45,093 bases of DNA from Acidimicrobiia bacterium (GTDB taxonomy: Bacteria; Actinomycetota; Acidimicrobiia; Spongiisociales; ZC4RG35), in the NCBI GenBank assembly GCA_025937235.1, contig JAICRU010000015.1, positions 1 to 45,093 of the forward strand. Reading direction: 5' to 3'. The notes under the pieces were generated by a model. It was not told the DNA's origin. It saw nothing but the letters and a program-made list of their open reading frames with translations, and did not search any database. The position numbers were made by a program, and so were the translations under genes. Shown in pieces: positions 32,346-40,524 of this stretch; positions within the stretch are counted from its first letter, which is position 1, and each line of letters starts with the position of its first letter.

Positions 32346-34385
32346 GTGATATCCCTCGACCCCATGCTCCGCGCACGTTCGGTGGCCATAGTTGGCGCCA
32401 GTGAGCGTCCCGGCTCGGTGGGTGACCAAACGGTGCGTCAGCTCGTCTCGGGTGGTTTCGCAGGCCAGGTCTATCCGGTGAATCCCCGCTACCCGGAAGT
32501 GCACGGCCTGCCCGCGTACGCCTCGGTCGACGCCATCGACTCGACACCTGACCTCGTCGTCCTGGCCGTGGCCAACGACCAGTTAGAGACCGAGATGGAG
32601 AAAGCCCTCGAGGTTGGGGCCCGTTCGGTTGCCATCTTCGCCAGCTGTCATGGAGAGGCTCGCGGGGGGAGGCCGCTGCGGGATCGTCTGAGGGACCTTG
32701 CCGATGAGGCGGGTGTGCCCATCTGCGGCGGCAACGGGATGGGCTTTCTCAACATCGAGGACGGCCTTCGCATCTGCGGCTTCTATCAGCCCGAGGACCT
32801 CCACGCCGGTGTCGTCACCTTCCTCAGCCACTCCGGCTCGCTCTTCTCGGCCATGCTCCACAACCGGCGTGGCATTCGTTTCAATCTCGTCGTCTCCACC
32901 GGGCTCGAGATCAACACCACCATTGCCGACTATCTGACCTGGGCGCTCGGCCTGGAGAGCACGCGGGTGGTGTCGATGTTCCTCGAGACGATCAGGGATC
33001 CGGGCGCATTTCGCCACGCCCTGCGTCTGGCCGAGGAAAGGCACATCCCGGTGGTGGCCCTGAAGGTCGGCGCCAGCAGTAGGGCGCGGGAGGCGGTGGC
33101 GACCCACTCCGAGGGGATCGCCGGTGACGACGCGGTGTATGAGGCCCTTTTCGAAGCCCACGGTGTGCACCGGGTGTGGACCATGGACGAGATGGCCGAC
33201 ACCATCGAGCTGTTCTCAGCCGGTCGCAGAGCGACTACCCCCGGCCTCGGCGCGGTGCACGACTCGGGTGGAGAGCGTGCGCTTCTCATCGACACGGCTC
33301 ACCGGGTAGGTGTATCCCTTCCCGATTTGGCCCCCGTCACCAGCGAGCGGGTCGCCGCCGTGCTCGACCCTGGCTTGGTGGCGGCCAATCCGATCGATGC
33401 CTGGGGCACGGGACGTGATGCCGAAGAGGTGTTCGTCGAGTGTCTGGATGCCCTGGCCGAGGACCCGGCGATCGGAGCCCTGGCCTTCTGTGTCGATCTC
33501 ACTGCCGAGGAGAAGCCGGACTACGCCTACTCCAACGCTGCCTTCGCGGTGGCAGGAAGGACCGAGAAGCCGCTGGTTGTGATGAGCAACCTCTCCAGCA
33601 CGGTCGACCAGTTCCAGGCCGGGAGGCTCCGCGACGGCGGTGTGCCAGTCCTGGAAGGCACCGAGACCGGTCTTCTCGCCATCCGTCATCTGATCGATCA
33701 CGGCAGCCGACGGCGCTCACACCCTTCGGGCGCCCGGATCACGACTGTCTCCGACCCCACTGCCGGGCTGGGCGGAGAGGCCTCGGCGCTGCGCATGCTC
33801 GCCGCCTACGGGATCCCGGTGCCGGTCCTGGAAACAGTGTCCGACCCAGACGGTCTTCTCGCCGCCGCCGACCGAATCGGCTATCCCATCGTCCTCAAGA
33901 CCGCCTCCCCGGTCGGCCACAAGACGGAGGCCGGCGGGGTGGTGACCGGGATCGTCGACGAGACCGGTCTTCTGGCCGCTTTCAGGGAGATCACGAGGGA
34001 ACTGGGGTCACAGGTGATGGTGGCTGAGCAGATCCCACCGGGCATCGAGGTCGCCCTGGGGATGGTGGTCGACGAACAGTTCGGGCCGGTGGTACTCGTC
34101 TCCGCCGGGGGCCGGCTGATCGAACTGCTGGGAGACAGGGTGGCCTTGTTACCGCCGGTCGACGTGCCGGCTGCACTCAGGGCTCTCGACCGACTCCGCA
34201 TGCGTCCCCTGCTCGATGGGTTCCGCGGCGGCCCACCGGCGCAGATCGACAGATTGGCAGAGGTCGTCGCTCGCTTCTCGGAACTGGCCATCGACGCCGC
34301 GGAGCAGATCGGCGGGATCGACGTCAATCCGGTCATCGCCGGGCCGGAGAGGACAGTGGCCGTGGACGCCCTGATGACTCCATGA
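32346..34385 (+). CDS. Acyl-CoA synthetase, ADP-forming type (acetate-CoA ligase-like)
   Basis: 679 aa from GTG 32346. The open frame begins at ATG 32322, which lies inside the operator and too close to the predicted -10, so I favour 32346 or ATG 32364; none has a good Shine-Dalgarno. Domains: CoA-binding Rossmann (LRARSVAIVGASERPGSVGDQTVRQLVSGGFAGQVYPVNPRYPEVHGLPAY), succinyl-CoA-synthetase-like domains with THSEGIAGDD, whose His is at the phospho-histidine position, then a C-terminal ATP-grasp domain (GYPIVLKTASPVGHKTEAGGVVTGI). Converts an acid plus CoA and ATP to acyl-CoA, ADP and phosphate. It is coupled to the enoyl-CoA hydratase gene by a 4-bp overlap. Confidence 0.85.
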   Translation: MISLDPMLRARSVAIVGASERPGSVGDQTVRQLVSGGFAGQVYPVNPRYPEVHGLPAYASVDAIDSTPDLVVLAVANDQLETEMEKALEVGARSVAIFASCHGEARGGRPLRDRLRDLADEAGVPICGGNGMGFLNIEDGLRICGFYQPEDLHAGVVTFLSHSGSLFSAMLHNRRGIRFNLVVSTGLEINTTIADYLTWALGLESTRVVSMFLETIRDPGAFRHALRLAEERHIPVVALKVGASSRAREAVATHSEGIAGDDAVYEALFEAHGVHRVWTMDEMADTIELFSAGRRATTPGLGAVHDSGGERALLIDTAHRVGVSLPDLAPVTSERVAAVLDPGLVAANPIDAWGTGRDAEEVFVECLDALAEDPAIGALAFCVDLTAEEKPDYAYSNAAFAVAGRTEKPLVVMSNLSSTVDQFQAGRLRDGGVPVLEGTETGLLAIRHLIDHGSRRRSHPSGARITTVSDPTAGLGGEASALRMLAAYGIPVPVLETVSDPDGLLAAADRIGYPIVLKTASPVGHKTEAGGVVTGIVDETGLLAAFREITRELGSQVMVAEQIPPGIEVALGMVVDEQFGPVVLVSAGGRLIELLGDRVALLPPVDVPAALRALDRLRMRPLLDGFRGGPPAQIDRLAEVVARFSELAIDAAEQIGGIDVNPVIAGPERTVAVDALMTP

Positions 34386-35182
34386 GTGAGTCGGCACTGC
34401 TCGTCGATGACGTGGGGGCGGTTCGCCGTCTCACCCTGAATCGACCCGCAAAACTGAACGCCCTCGACTCGGGGCTGGTCGGCGCACTGTCGGCGGCTCT
34501 GGCCGGGGCCGCCGAAGCCGACTCGGTTCGAGTTCTCGTGATCGCCGGTTCCGGTCGATCCTTCTGCGCCGGCTACGACCTGACCGAGGAGTCAAATGGA
34601 GAGGAGCCCTTAGTCAGCCTCAGCAACGACCTGGAGCGATTGCTCGAGATATTCGATCATCCCAAGCCGGTCATCGCACAAGTCCAGGGGCATTGCCTGG
34701 CCGGGGGATGCGACCTGATGATGATGTGCGATCTAAGCGTTGCTTCCGAGGACGCCGTCTTCGGCCAGCCCGAGATCCGCTTTGGCTCGACCGTGGTCGC
34801 GCAGGTGATGCCGTGGCTGATCGGGGCTCGTCGGGCCAAGGAGCTGCTCCTCACCGGCCGTGACGATGTCACGGCGGAGGAGGCGCACCGAATCGGTCTG
34901 GTCAACCGGGTCGTGCCCCGCGATCAGCTGGAGGGGGAGACCATGCGCTTGGCGGGACAGCTTGCCGTGGTCGACCCGGTCGTCATGGCGCTCACCAAGC
35001 GTGCCATCAACGCCTCCTGGGAGAGAGCCGGGTTTCGCCACGCCTTGATCGAGGGTGTCGCGCTCGCTGCCGAGATCGAAGGCGCCCGGGCCCCGGAGCG
35101 GGAGGAGTTCGATCGCCTCGCCGCCGAGCAGGGTCTCAGAGCTGCGATCCATTGGCGCGACCAGCGATTCGGGAGAAGCTGA
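34382..35182 (+). CDS. Enoyl-CoA hydratase/isomerase (crotonase) family protein
   Basis: 266 aa from ATG 34382 (ATGA overlap). Crotonase features: RRLTLNRPAKLNALDSGLVGAL, VIAGSGRSFCAGYDLTEES, then QGHCLAGGCDLMMMCDLSVASEDAVFGQPEIRFG. The second catalytic Glu (QPEIRFG) is present. The first is replaced by Asp in GGCDL, where hydratases usually have GGCEL, so activity may be isomerase, dehydratase (CaiD-like) or hydratase. Works with the upstream CoA ligase and perhaps the acyl-CoA dehydrogenase at 21122. Followed by a strong hairpin. Confidence 0.87.
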   Translation: MSESALLVDDVGAVRRLTLNRPAKLNALDSGLVGALSAALAGAAEADSVRVLVIAGSGRSFCAGYDLTEESNGEEPLVSLSNDLERLLEIFDHPKPVIAQVQGHCLAGGCDLMMMCDLSVASEDAVFGQPEIRFGSTVVAQVMPWLIGARRAKELLLTGRDDVTAEEAHRIGLVNRVVPRDQLEGETMRLAGQLAVVDPVVMALTKRAINASWERAGFRHALIEGVALAAEIEGARAPEREEFDRLAAEQGLRAAIHWRDQRFGRS

Positions 35183-35187
35183 CACGA

Positions 35188-35215
35188 TCGAGGGCCCGGT
35201 GATCCGGGCCCTCGA
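35188..35215. terminator. Hairpin terminator between convergent operons
   Basis: Perfect 12-bp stem TCGAGGGCCCGG (35188-35199) and CCGGGCCCTCGA (35204-35215) with a TGAT loop. No U-tract. It lies between the enoyl-CoA hydratase stop (35182) and the permease stop (35227), and so can end both transcripts. Confidence 0.65.
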
Positions 35216-35226
35216 CTACCGGACGC

Positions 35227-36762
35227 TCAAGCTGGAGGGCTGCCAGTCGTCGATGCCTCACCCGTCGTCTCGGCTACCTTCGTCGTGCCGTAACCCTCGG
35301 CTTCGGGATGGCCGTGCTCACCTCTGGTGAGGGCGAACTCCTCTTCGGGAGACAGGACCAGCTTGTTCCTTCCCGACAACCCGAAGTAGAGAAGACCAAG
35401 CACGAACCAAATCGCCACCCCGTAGACCCCGGGCAGATATGCATCGTTCAAGAACAGCGCGATCAGCGCCACCAGCGCGATCACGCCGGCAACCGCCGCA
35501 CCCGCGACCCCGACCGGGCTCCGGTAGGGGCGCTCGATGTTCGGCATCTTGCTGCGGAGGCGAATGAAAGCCAGCATCTGCATGAAGTATGAGATCACGG
35601 CTCCGAAGACGGCCATGCTGAGCAGGGCTGCCCCGGCCGTGCCCTCGTATTGGCTGTCGAGCAGGAACGCCAGCGCGTAGCCCACGATCGCACCCAACAG
35701 GAGCGCCACCCAGGGTGTCTTCCGCTTCCCGTGGGTGATCGACATCCAGTGTGGGAAATACCCGGCCCGGGACAGCGAATAGATGTTCCGCCCATAGGCG
35801 TAGATGATGGTGTGGAAGCTGGCGATCAACCCGGTGAGGGCGAACAACCCGAGGATTGCCGCGCTCTCCGTTCCCAGGATCGCCCTGAAGCCGTCCAGTA
35901 GAGGCTCACCCGAAACCCTGATCTCCTCGGCCCCGTTGACACCGGTGTTGAGGAACAGGACCCCCATACCGGTGATGACCAGCGTCCACAGGCCCCACAT
36001 GGTCCCCCTTGGCACGTCCCGCTTGGGGTCCATCGACTCCTCGGCGGCGAGGGGTAGCTCCTCGATGGCCAGGTAGAACCAGATGGCGAAGGGCAAGGCG
36101 GCGAAGATACCTCCGATTCCGAAGGGGAGGAACGAGGTCCCACCCGCCTCCGCGGTGATGTTGGTCAGGTTGGCGGCGTCGAAGTTGGGGATTGCCAGGA
36201 CGAAGAACACCGCCAGCACCGCCAACGAGATGAGGCAGATGGCGACAGAGAAGCGCATCGTGGCCTCGATCCCAATGATGTTGAGCCCGACGAAGACGGC
36301 GTAGAAGATGAGCCACCACCAGGGAAGGCCGAGCTCGAGCCCGAAGAGGTCGTTGAACACGCTCTGTGCGTAGATCGAGGCGAAGTAGACCACCACCACC
36401 GGAGTGACGACATATTCGATGTTCTCGGCGAGACCGGTGATGAACCCTCCCCACGGCCCCATGGCGGAGCGTGAGAACGAGTACGCCCCCCCGGTGTGGG
36501 GGAGTGCAGGTGACATCTCCGCGATCGAGTAGCACAAACCGATGTACATGATCGTGATGACGATCGTGGCGATGAAGAGGCCACCGAAGCCGCCGACGTC
36601 GAGACCGAAGTTCCAACCCGAGAAGTCGCCCGAGATGACTGCGGCCACGCCCAGCGCCCACAGCATCCACACCCCGGCGTGACGTTTCAGGCCTCTCTGC
36701 TCGAAGTACTGCTGGTCGACGTCTCGGTAGGTAACCGAGCCGACCTTGCGTTCGGTCGACAT
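35227..36762 (-). CDS. APC-superfamily permease, ethanolamine permease-like
   Basis: 511 aa from ATG 36762, with GGGAGG eight bases upstream; the much longer frame to 37272 runs antisense through the GS-like gene and is rejected. About 12 membrane helices. The first is preceded by LKRHAGVWMLWALGVAAVISGDFSGWNFGLDVGGFGGL, which closely follows the ethanolamine permease subgroup (VISGDF.GWNFGL). Then IAEMSPALPHTGGAYSFSRSAMGPWGGFITGLAENIEY, typical of the APC family. The polar tail has about 40 residues. It likely imports ethanolamine or a similar amino compound by proton symport. Divergent from the GS-like operon, with operator copy 7 between them. Confidence 0.85.
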   Translation of the reverse strand: MSTERKVGSVTYRDVDQQYFEQRGLKRHAGVWMLWALGVAAVISGDFSGWNFGLDVGGFGGLFIATIVITIMYIGLCYSIAEMSPALPHTGGAYSFSRSAMGPWGGFITGLAENIEYVVTPVVVVYFASIYAQSVFNDLFGLELGLPWWWLIFYAVFVGLNIIGIEATMRFSVAICLISLAVLAVFFVLAIPNFDAANLTNITAEAGGTSFLPFGIGGIFAALPFAIWFYLAIEELPLAAEESMDPKRDVPRGTMWGLWTLVITGMGVLFLNTGVNGAEEIRVSGEPLLDGFRAILGTESAAILGLFALTGLIASFHTIIYAYGRNIYSLSRAGYFPHWMSITHGKRKTPWVALLLGAIVGYALAFLLDSQYEGTAGAALLSMAVFGAVISYFMQMLAFIRLRSKMPNIERPYRSPVGVAGAAVAGVIALVALIALFLNDAYLPGVYGVAIWFVLGLLYFGLSGRNKLVLSPEEEFALTRGEHGHPEAEGYGTTKVAETTGEASTTGSPPA

Positions 36763-36792
36763 TGACGTACCTCCCTTTGGTGCGTGGCAGCG

Positions 36793-36798
36793 AGAATA
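36793..36798 (-). promoter_or_regulatory. Candidate -10 of the permease gene
   Basis: TATTCT on the minus strand (36798-36793), about 30 bp upstream of the ATG at 36762 and followed by the GGGAGG ribosome binding site. No convincing -35. Operator copy 7 lies 42 bp further upstream. Confidence 0.35.
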
Positions 36799-36839
36799 GG
36801 AATGCGTCGACGCCCGATGCCGTCCGTGAGGCCCTTTTT

Positions 36840-36855
36840 TTGACTGGTCGTTCAG
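36840..36855. promoter_or_regulatory. Operator copy 7: palindrome TTGACTGGTCGTTCAG
   Basis: 14 of 16 bases of the consensus. Located in the 159-bp region between the divergent permease (36762) and GS-like operon (36922). It follows a run of seven T (36835-36841). A TACTCT element (36880-36885) 25 bp to the right is a candidate -10 for the rightward operon, with AAAGGAGA before ATG 36922. Confidence 0.7.
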
Positions 36856-36921
36856 GGGCCGCGATTGACCGATTCGGCCTACTCTCCTGGGCACCGACCG
36901 AAGGTCAAAGGAGACCGGCGC

Positions 36922-38301
36922 ATGGGCGAACTGCGGGGCATGATCAGCATGGAGGAACTGGAGTCCCTCGTCGAATCGGGCGAGGTCGACACCGTGGTGA
37001 CCGCCTTCACCGACCACTACGGTCGGGTGCACGGGAAGCGCTTCACGGCAGAGCACTTCCTCGATGAGATCTTCGACCACGGCACCCACGGCTGTGACTA
37101 CCTGCTCACGGTGGACATGGAGATGGAGCCGGTGCCGGGCTACACCTATGCCAGCTGGGACCTCGGCTACGGCGACTTCCACATGGTCCCCGACCTGGGC
37201 ACACTTCGCGTGGCCACCTGGCTCGATCGAACCGCCTTCGTGCTCTGTGACCTGGAGGACCCCAGGACCCACGACCTGGTCACGGTGGCGCCGCGCACGA
37301 TCCTGCGCCGTCAGCTGGAGGCAGCGGCCGAATCGGGCTACACGGCGAAGGGAGCCTCAGAGCTCGAATTCTTCCTTTTCGAGGATTCCTATCGTCAGGC
37401 TGCTGAGAAGAAGTACGACGGGATGCGGCCCGCCGGCTGGTACATCGAGGACTATCACCTCCTCCAGGGCACCCGGGAGGAGTACTACAACGCCGAAGTG
37501 AGACGACACCTCTCGGCGTCAGGGATCCCCGTCGAGAACTCGAAGGGGGAGTGGGGCCGCGGCCAACACGAGATGAACATCCGCTTCGCCGAGCTCCTGG
37601 GCATGGCCGACCGCCACACGATCATGAAACAGGCGATGAAGGAGATCGCCGACGGGATCGGGGTCTCGGTCACGTTCATGGCCAAGCCGGACATGACGGA
37701 GGCCGGTTCGTCGTGTCACCTCCACGTCAGCCTCTGGTCGGGGGACGACAACACCTTTCCCGGCGATCACGAATTCGGTCCGGTGCATGGCTCGGACGAG
37801 TTCCGCTGGTTCCTGGGTGGGTGGATGGCCCACGTCCCCGAGCTCATGGTGTTCTACGGCCCCACCATCAACTCATACAAGCGGTATCAGGACGGGTCCT
37901 GGGCGCCGACCCGGCTCGGCTGGAGCTACGACAACCGCACCGCCGGGTTCCGGGTCGTGGGCCACGATCAGAGCCTGCGCATCGAGTGCCGGATCCCCGG
38001 GGCCGACACCAACCCCTATCTGGCTTACGCCGCAGTGCTCGCCGCCGGGCTCGACGGCATCGCCAACGAGATCGAGGCGCCCGAGATCTTTCTCGGCGAC
38101 GTCTATCAGGCCCAGGAGCTGCCCCGGGTGCCCTATACGCTCAGAGAGGCGACCGAGCTCTTCGCATCGTCGGAGTTCGTCAAGCAGGCGTTCGGATCCG
38201 AGGTCCAGGAGCACTACACCCATTTCTTCGAGACCGAGCAAAAGGCATTCGACAACTCGGTGACCGACTGGGAGCGCTGGCGCTACTTCGAGCGGATATG
38301 A
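36922..38301 (+). CDS. Glutamine-synthetase-like gamma-glutamyl ligase (PuuA/GlnA4-like)
   Basis: 459 aa from ATG 36922; AAAGGAGA lies eight bases upstream, so an earlier ATG at 36865 is less likely. GS-fold motifs are present: GRGQHEMNIRF, MAKPDMTEAGSSCHLHVSLW, NSYKRYQDGSWAPTRLGWSYDNRTAGFRV, and RIECRIPGADTNPYLAYAAVLAAG. The adenylylation-loop region of GlnA-I enzymes is not recognisable. Members of this subgroup attach gamma-glutamate to amines: PuuA to putrescine, Streptomyces GlnA4 to ethanolamine. The ethanolamine-type permease next door and the downstream SDR-ALDH-amidase order favour ethanolamine or another amino alcohol. First gene of a four-gene operon. Confidence 0.87.
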   Translation: MGELRGMISMEELESLVESGEVDTVVTAFTDHYGRVHGKRFTAEHFLDEIFDHGTHGCDYLLTVDMEMEPVPGYTYASWDLGYGDFHMVPDLGTLRVATWLDRTAFVLCDLEDPRTHDLVTVAPRTILRRQLEAAAESGYTAKGASELEFFLFEDSYRQAAEKKYDGMRPAGWYIEDYHLLQGTREEYYNAEVRRHLSASGIPVENSKGEWGRGQHEMNIRFAELLGMADRHTIMKQAMKEIADGIGVSVTFMAKPDMTEAGSSCHLHVSLWSGDDNTFPGDHEFGPVHGSDEFRWFLGGWMAHVPELMVFYGPTINSYKRYQDGSWAPTRLGWSYDNRTAGFRVVGHDQSLRIECRIPGADTNPYLAYAAVLAAGLDGIANEIEAPEIFLGDVYQAQELPRVPYTLREATELFASSEFVKQAFGSEVQEHYTHFFETEQKAFDNSVTDWERWRYFERI

Positions 38302-39077
38302 GCGGCCGTCTCCAGGACAGGGTCGCGCTGATCACCGGCGCCGGTTCCGGGATCGGGAGGGAGACCTCGCTCCTGTTTGCGGCAGAGGGGGCCCGGGTGC
38401 TCGCCGTGGATCTGAACCGCGAGGCGGTCGAGGAGACGGTGGAGAAGGTTCGGGCGGCGGGAGGAGAAGCAACGGCGCATCTGGCCGACGTCTCCGCCAC
38501 CGAACAGAGCGAGGCCATGGTGACGGCGGCGGAGACCGCTTACGGGCGTCTCGACGTCATGTTCAACAACGCCGGGATCATGCACTCCGACGACGACGAT
38601 GCGGTGTCCACCGATCTCGAGGTGTGGGACCTCACCATGGACGTCAATGCCAAAGGGGTTTTCCTGGGCTGCAAGTACGGCATTCCTGCGCTACGCCGGG
38701 CGGGTGGCGGATCGATCATCAACACCGCCTCGTTCGTGGCCCTGCTCGGGGCGGCTACGCCCCAGGTGGCCTACACCGCGTCGAAAGGGGCGGTCCTGGC
38801 CATGACCCGCGAGCTGGCGGTGGTGCATGCCCGGGAGAACATCAGGGTCAATGCTCTCTGCCCGGGCCCGCTTCGCACCGAGTTGCTGATGAAGTTCCTC
38901 GACACCGACGAGAAGAAGGAGCGCCGTCTGGTCCACATACCGATGGGGCGCTTCGGAGAGGCGGCAGAGATGGCCAAGGCGGCCCTCTGGCTCGCCTCCG
39001 ACGAGTCCTCCTACGTAACGGGGACCGAGTTCGTGGTCGACGGCGGGATCACCGCGGCCTACGTCACTCCGGAGTGA
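38298..39077 (+). CDS. Short-chain dehydrogenase/reductase (SDR)
   Basis: 259 aa from ATG 38298 (ATGA overlap with the GS-like stop). Cofactor motif TGAGSGIG at 13-20, Asp38 after the second strand (LAVDLN), which favours NAD, and NNAGIM at 90-95. Catalytic Ser145, Tyr159 and Lys163 (YTASK). C-terminal LASDESSYVTGTEFVVDGGITAAY, as in classical FabG-like SDRs. In the Puu pathway this position is taken by the amine oxidase PuuB. An alcohol dehydrogenase here would fit oxidation of gamma-glutamylethanolamide at its hydroxyl. Coupled to the ALDH by a GTGA overlap. Confidence 0.88.
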   Translation: MSGRLQDRVALITGAGSGIGRETSLLFAAEGARVLAVDLNREAVEETVEKVRAAGGEATAHLADVSATEQSEAMVTAAETAYGRLDVMFNNAGIMHSDDDDAVSTDLEVWDLTMDVNAKGVFLGCKYGIPALRRAGGGSIINTASFVALLGAATPQVAYTASKGAVLAMTRELAVVHARENIRVNALCPGPLRTELLMKFLDTDEKKERRLVHIPMGRFGEAAEMAKAALWLASDESSYVTGTEFVVDGGITAAYVTPE

Positions 39078-40504
39078 GCACCCACCATCCCTTCGTCGAC
39101 GGGGAGCCACATGCCGGCTCCGGTGAGGAGGCGCCGATTCACAATCCGGCCACCGGTGAGCAGATCGGGTCGGTGAGCCGGGCCGATCGGGCCGATGTCG
39201 GACGGGCGGTCGAGATCGCCCGCCATCGTTTCGACGAGGGGATATGGCGCAAGGCACCTGTCCGACGGCGAAGAGATGTCCTCCGGGCAATCGCCGATCT
39301 GATCCGGGCTGATCAGGAACGCCTCGCCGGGCTGGAGTCGGCCAACGCCGGCAAGCCCATCACCGCGGCCAGAGGCGAGATTGGCGCGGTGGCGACCACC
39401 TTCGACTACTACGCAGGAGCAGTTGACAAGTTCCACGGCCAGACCATCCCCGGGAACGCCAACGGGACACTGATGACCTTTCGTGAGCCGATAGGAGTGT
39501 GTGCCGCCATCACTCCTTGGAACTTCCCGATGCTCATCCTGGGTTGGAAGGTGGCTCCCGCCCTGGCCATGGGCAACTCGATCGTGGTCAAGCCGGCAGA
39601 GTTGACCCCCCTCACCGCTTTGGCCCTGGCCGAGTTGGCCCTGCAGGCCGGGCTCCCGCCGGGCGTGCTCAATGTCGTCACCGGTCGAGGGTCCGAGGCC
39701 GGTGAGGCATTGGTTCGCCATCCCGACGTGCGGAAGATCTCCTTCACAGGCTCGACTGTGGTCGGCGCCGGGGTGATGGCGGCGGCCGCCCCCGACATCA
39801 AACGGGTCTCGCTCGAGCTGGGCGGGAAGTCGGCCGGGATCGTGTTCGCCGACACCGACCTCGACACCTGTGTCGAATCGTCGATCTTCGCCGTCTACGA
39901 CAATGCCGGTCAGGACTGCTGCGCCCGGAGCCGGCTCCTGGTGGAGGAGTCGATAGCCGATGAGTTCGTCGGAAGGTTCGTCGAGCGGGCCGGGGCCCTG
40001 ATGATAGGGGACACGGCCGACGAGACCACTGAGATGGGCCCGCTGATCACACCGGCTCAGCGAGAGTCGGTGGAGCGGTACATCCAGCTCGGGATCGACG
40101 AGGGGGCGAAGCTCGTCTGTGGCGGGGAGCGCGTCGGCCAGGTTGGGAACTTCCTCTCTCCGGCGGTGTTCACCGACGCCGGCTCGGAGATGAAGATCGT
40201 GCAGGAGGAGATCTTCGGGCCGGTGGTCGCAGTGAGCACCTTCGCCAACGAGGATGAGGCGATGGAGCTCGCCAACGACTCGATCTACGGGTTGTCCGGG
40301 TCGATCTGGACCAGGGACATCGGCCGGGCACTGCGAGTTGCGAGAGGGATGGAAACTGGGATGCTCTCGATCAACTCGTCATCGAGCGTGCACATCGAGG
40401 CCCCTTTCGGCGGGGTGAAGGCCTCCGGCATCGGCCGCGAGCAGGGAATGGCGGCGCTGGAGCATTATTCGGAATACAAGTCGGTCTTCATCGCCAACGA
40501 CTGA
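39074..40504 (+). CDS. Aldehyde dehydrogenase, PuuC/aminobutyraldehyde-dehydrogenase-like
   Basis: 476 aa from GTG 39074, which overlaps the SDR stop (GTGA) and is preceded by CCGGAG. A longer frame to 38624 lies inside the SDR and is rejected. Motifs: TPWNFP at 148-153, catalytic Glu248 (LELGGKSAG), nucleophile Cys282 in NAGQDCCARSR, and EEIFGPVVAVSTF. The NAGQDC form is common in amine-derived aldehyde dehydrogenases. Predicted to oxidise the gamma-glutamylated aldehyde to the acid. It differs clearly from the ALDH at 19686. Confidence 0.9.
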   Translation: MSTHHPFVDGEPHAGSGEEAPIHNPATGEQIGSVSRADRADVGRAVEIARHRFDEGIWRKAPVRRRRDVLRAIADLIRADQERLAGLESANAGKPITAARGEIGAVATTFDYYAGAVDKFHGQTIPGNANGTLMTFREPIGVCAAITPWNFPMLILGWKVAPALAMGNSIVVKPAELTPLTALALAELALQAGLPPGVLNVVTGRGSEAGEALVRHPDVRKISFTGSTVVGAGVMAAAAPDIKRVSLELGGKSAGIVFADTDLDTCVESSIFAVYDNAGQDCCARSRLLVEESIADEFVGRFVERAGALMIGDTADETTEMGPLITPAQRESVERYIQLGIDEGAKLVCGGERVGQVGNFLSPAVFTDAGSEMKIVQEEIFGPVVAVSTFANEDEAMELANDSIYGLSGSIWTRDIGRALRVARGMETGMLSINSSSSVHIEAPFGGVKASGIGREQGMAALEHYSEYKSVFIAND

Positions 40505-40524
40505 CCTCGCGCCAGAATGATCGG

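Noticed and set aside
34436-34451. CTGAA-type half-site near the start of the crotonase gene
   Set aside because: It encodes the conserved LNRP segment of the protein and has no matching right arm.
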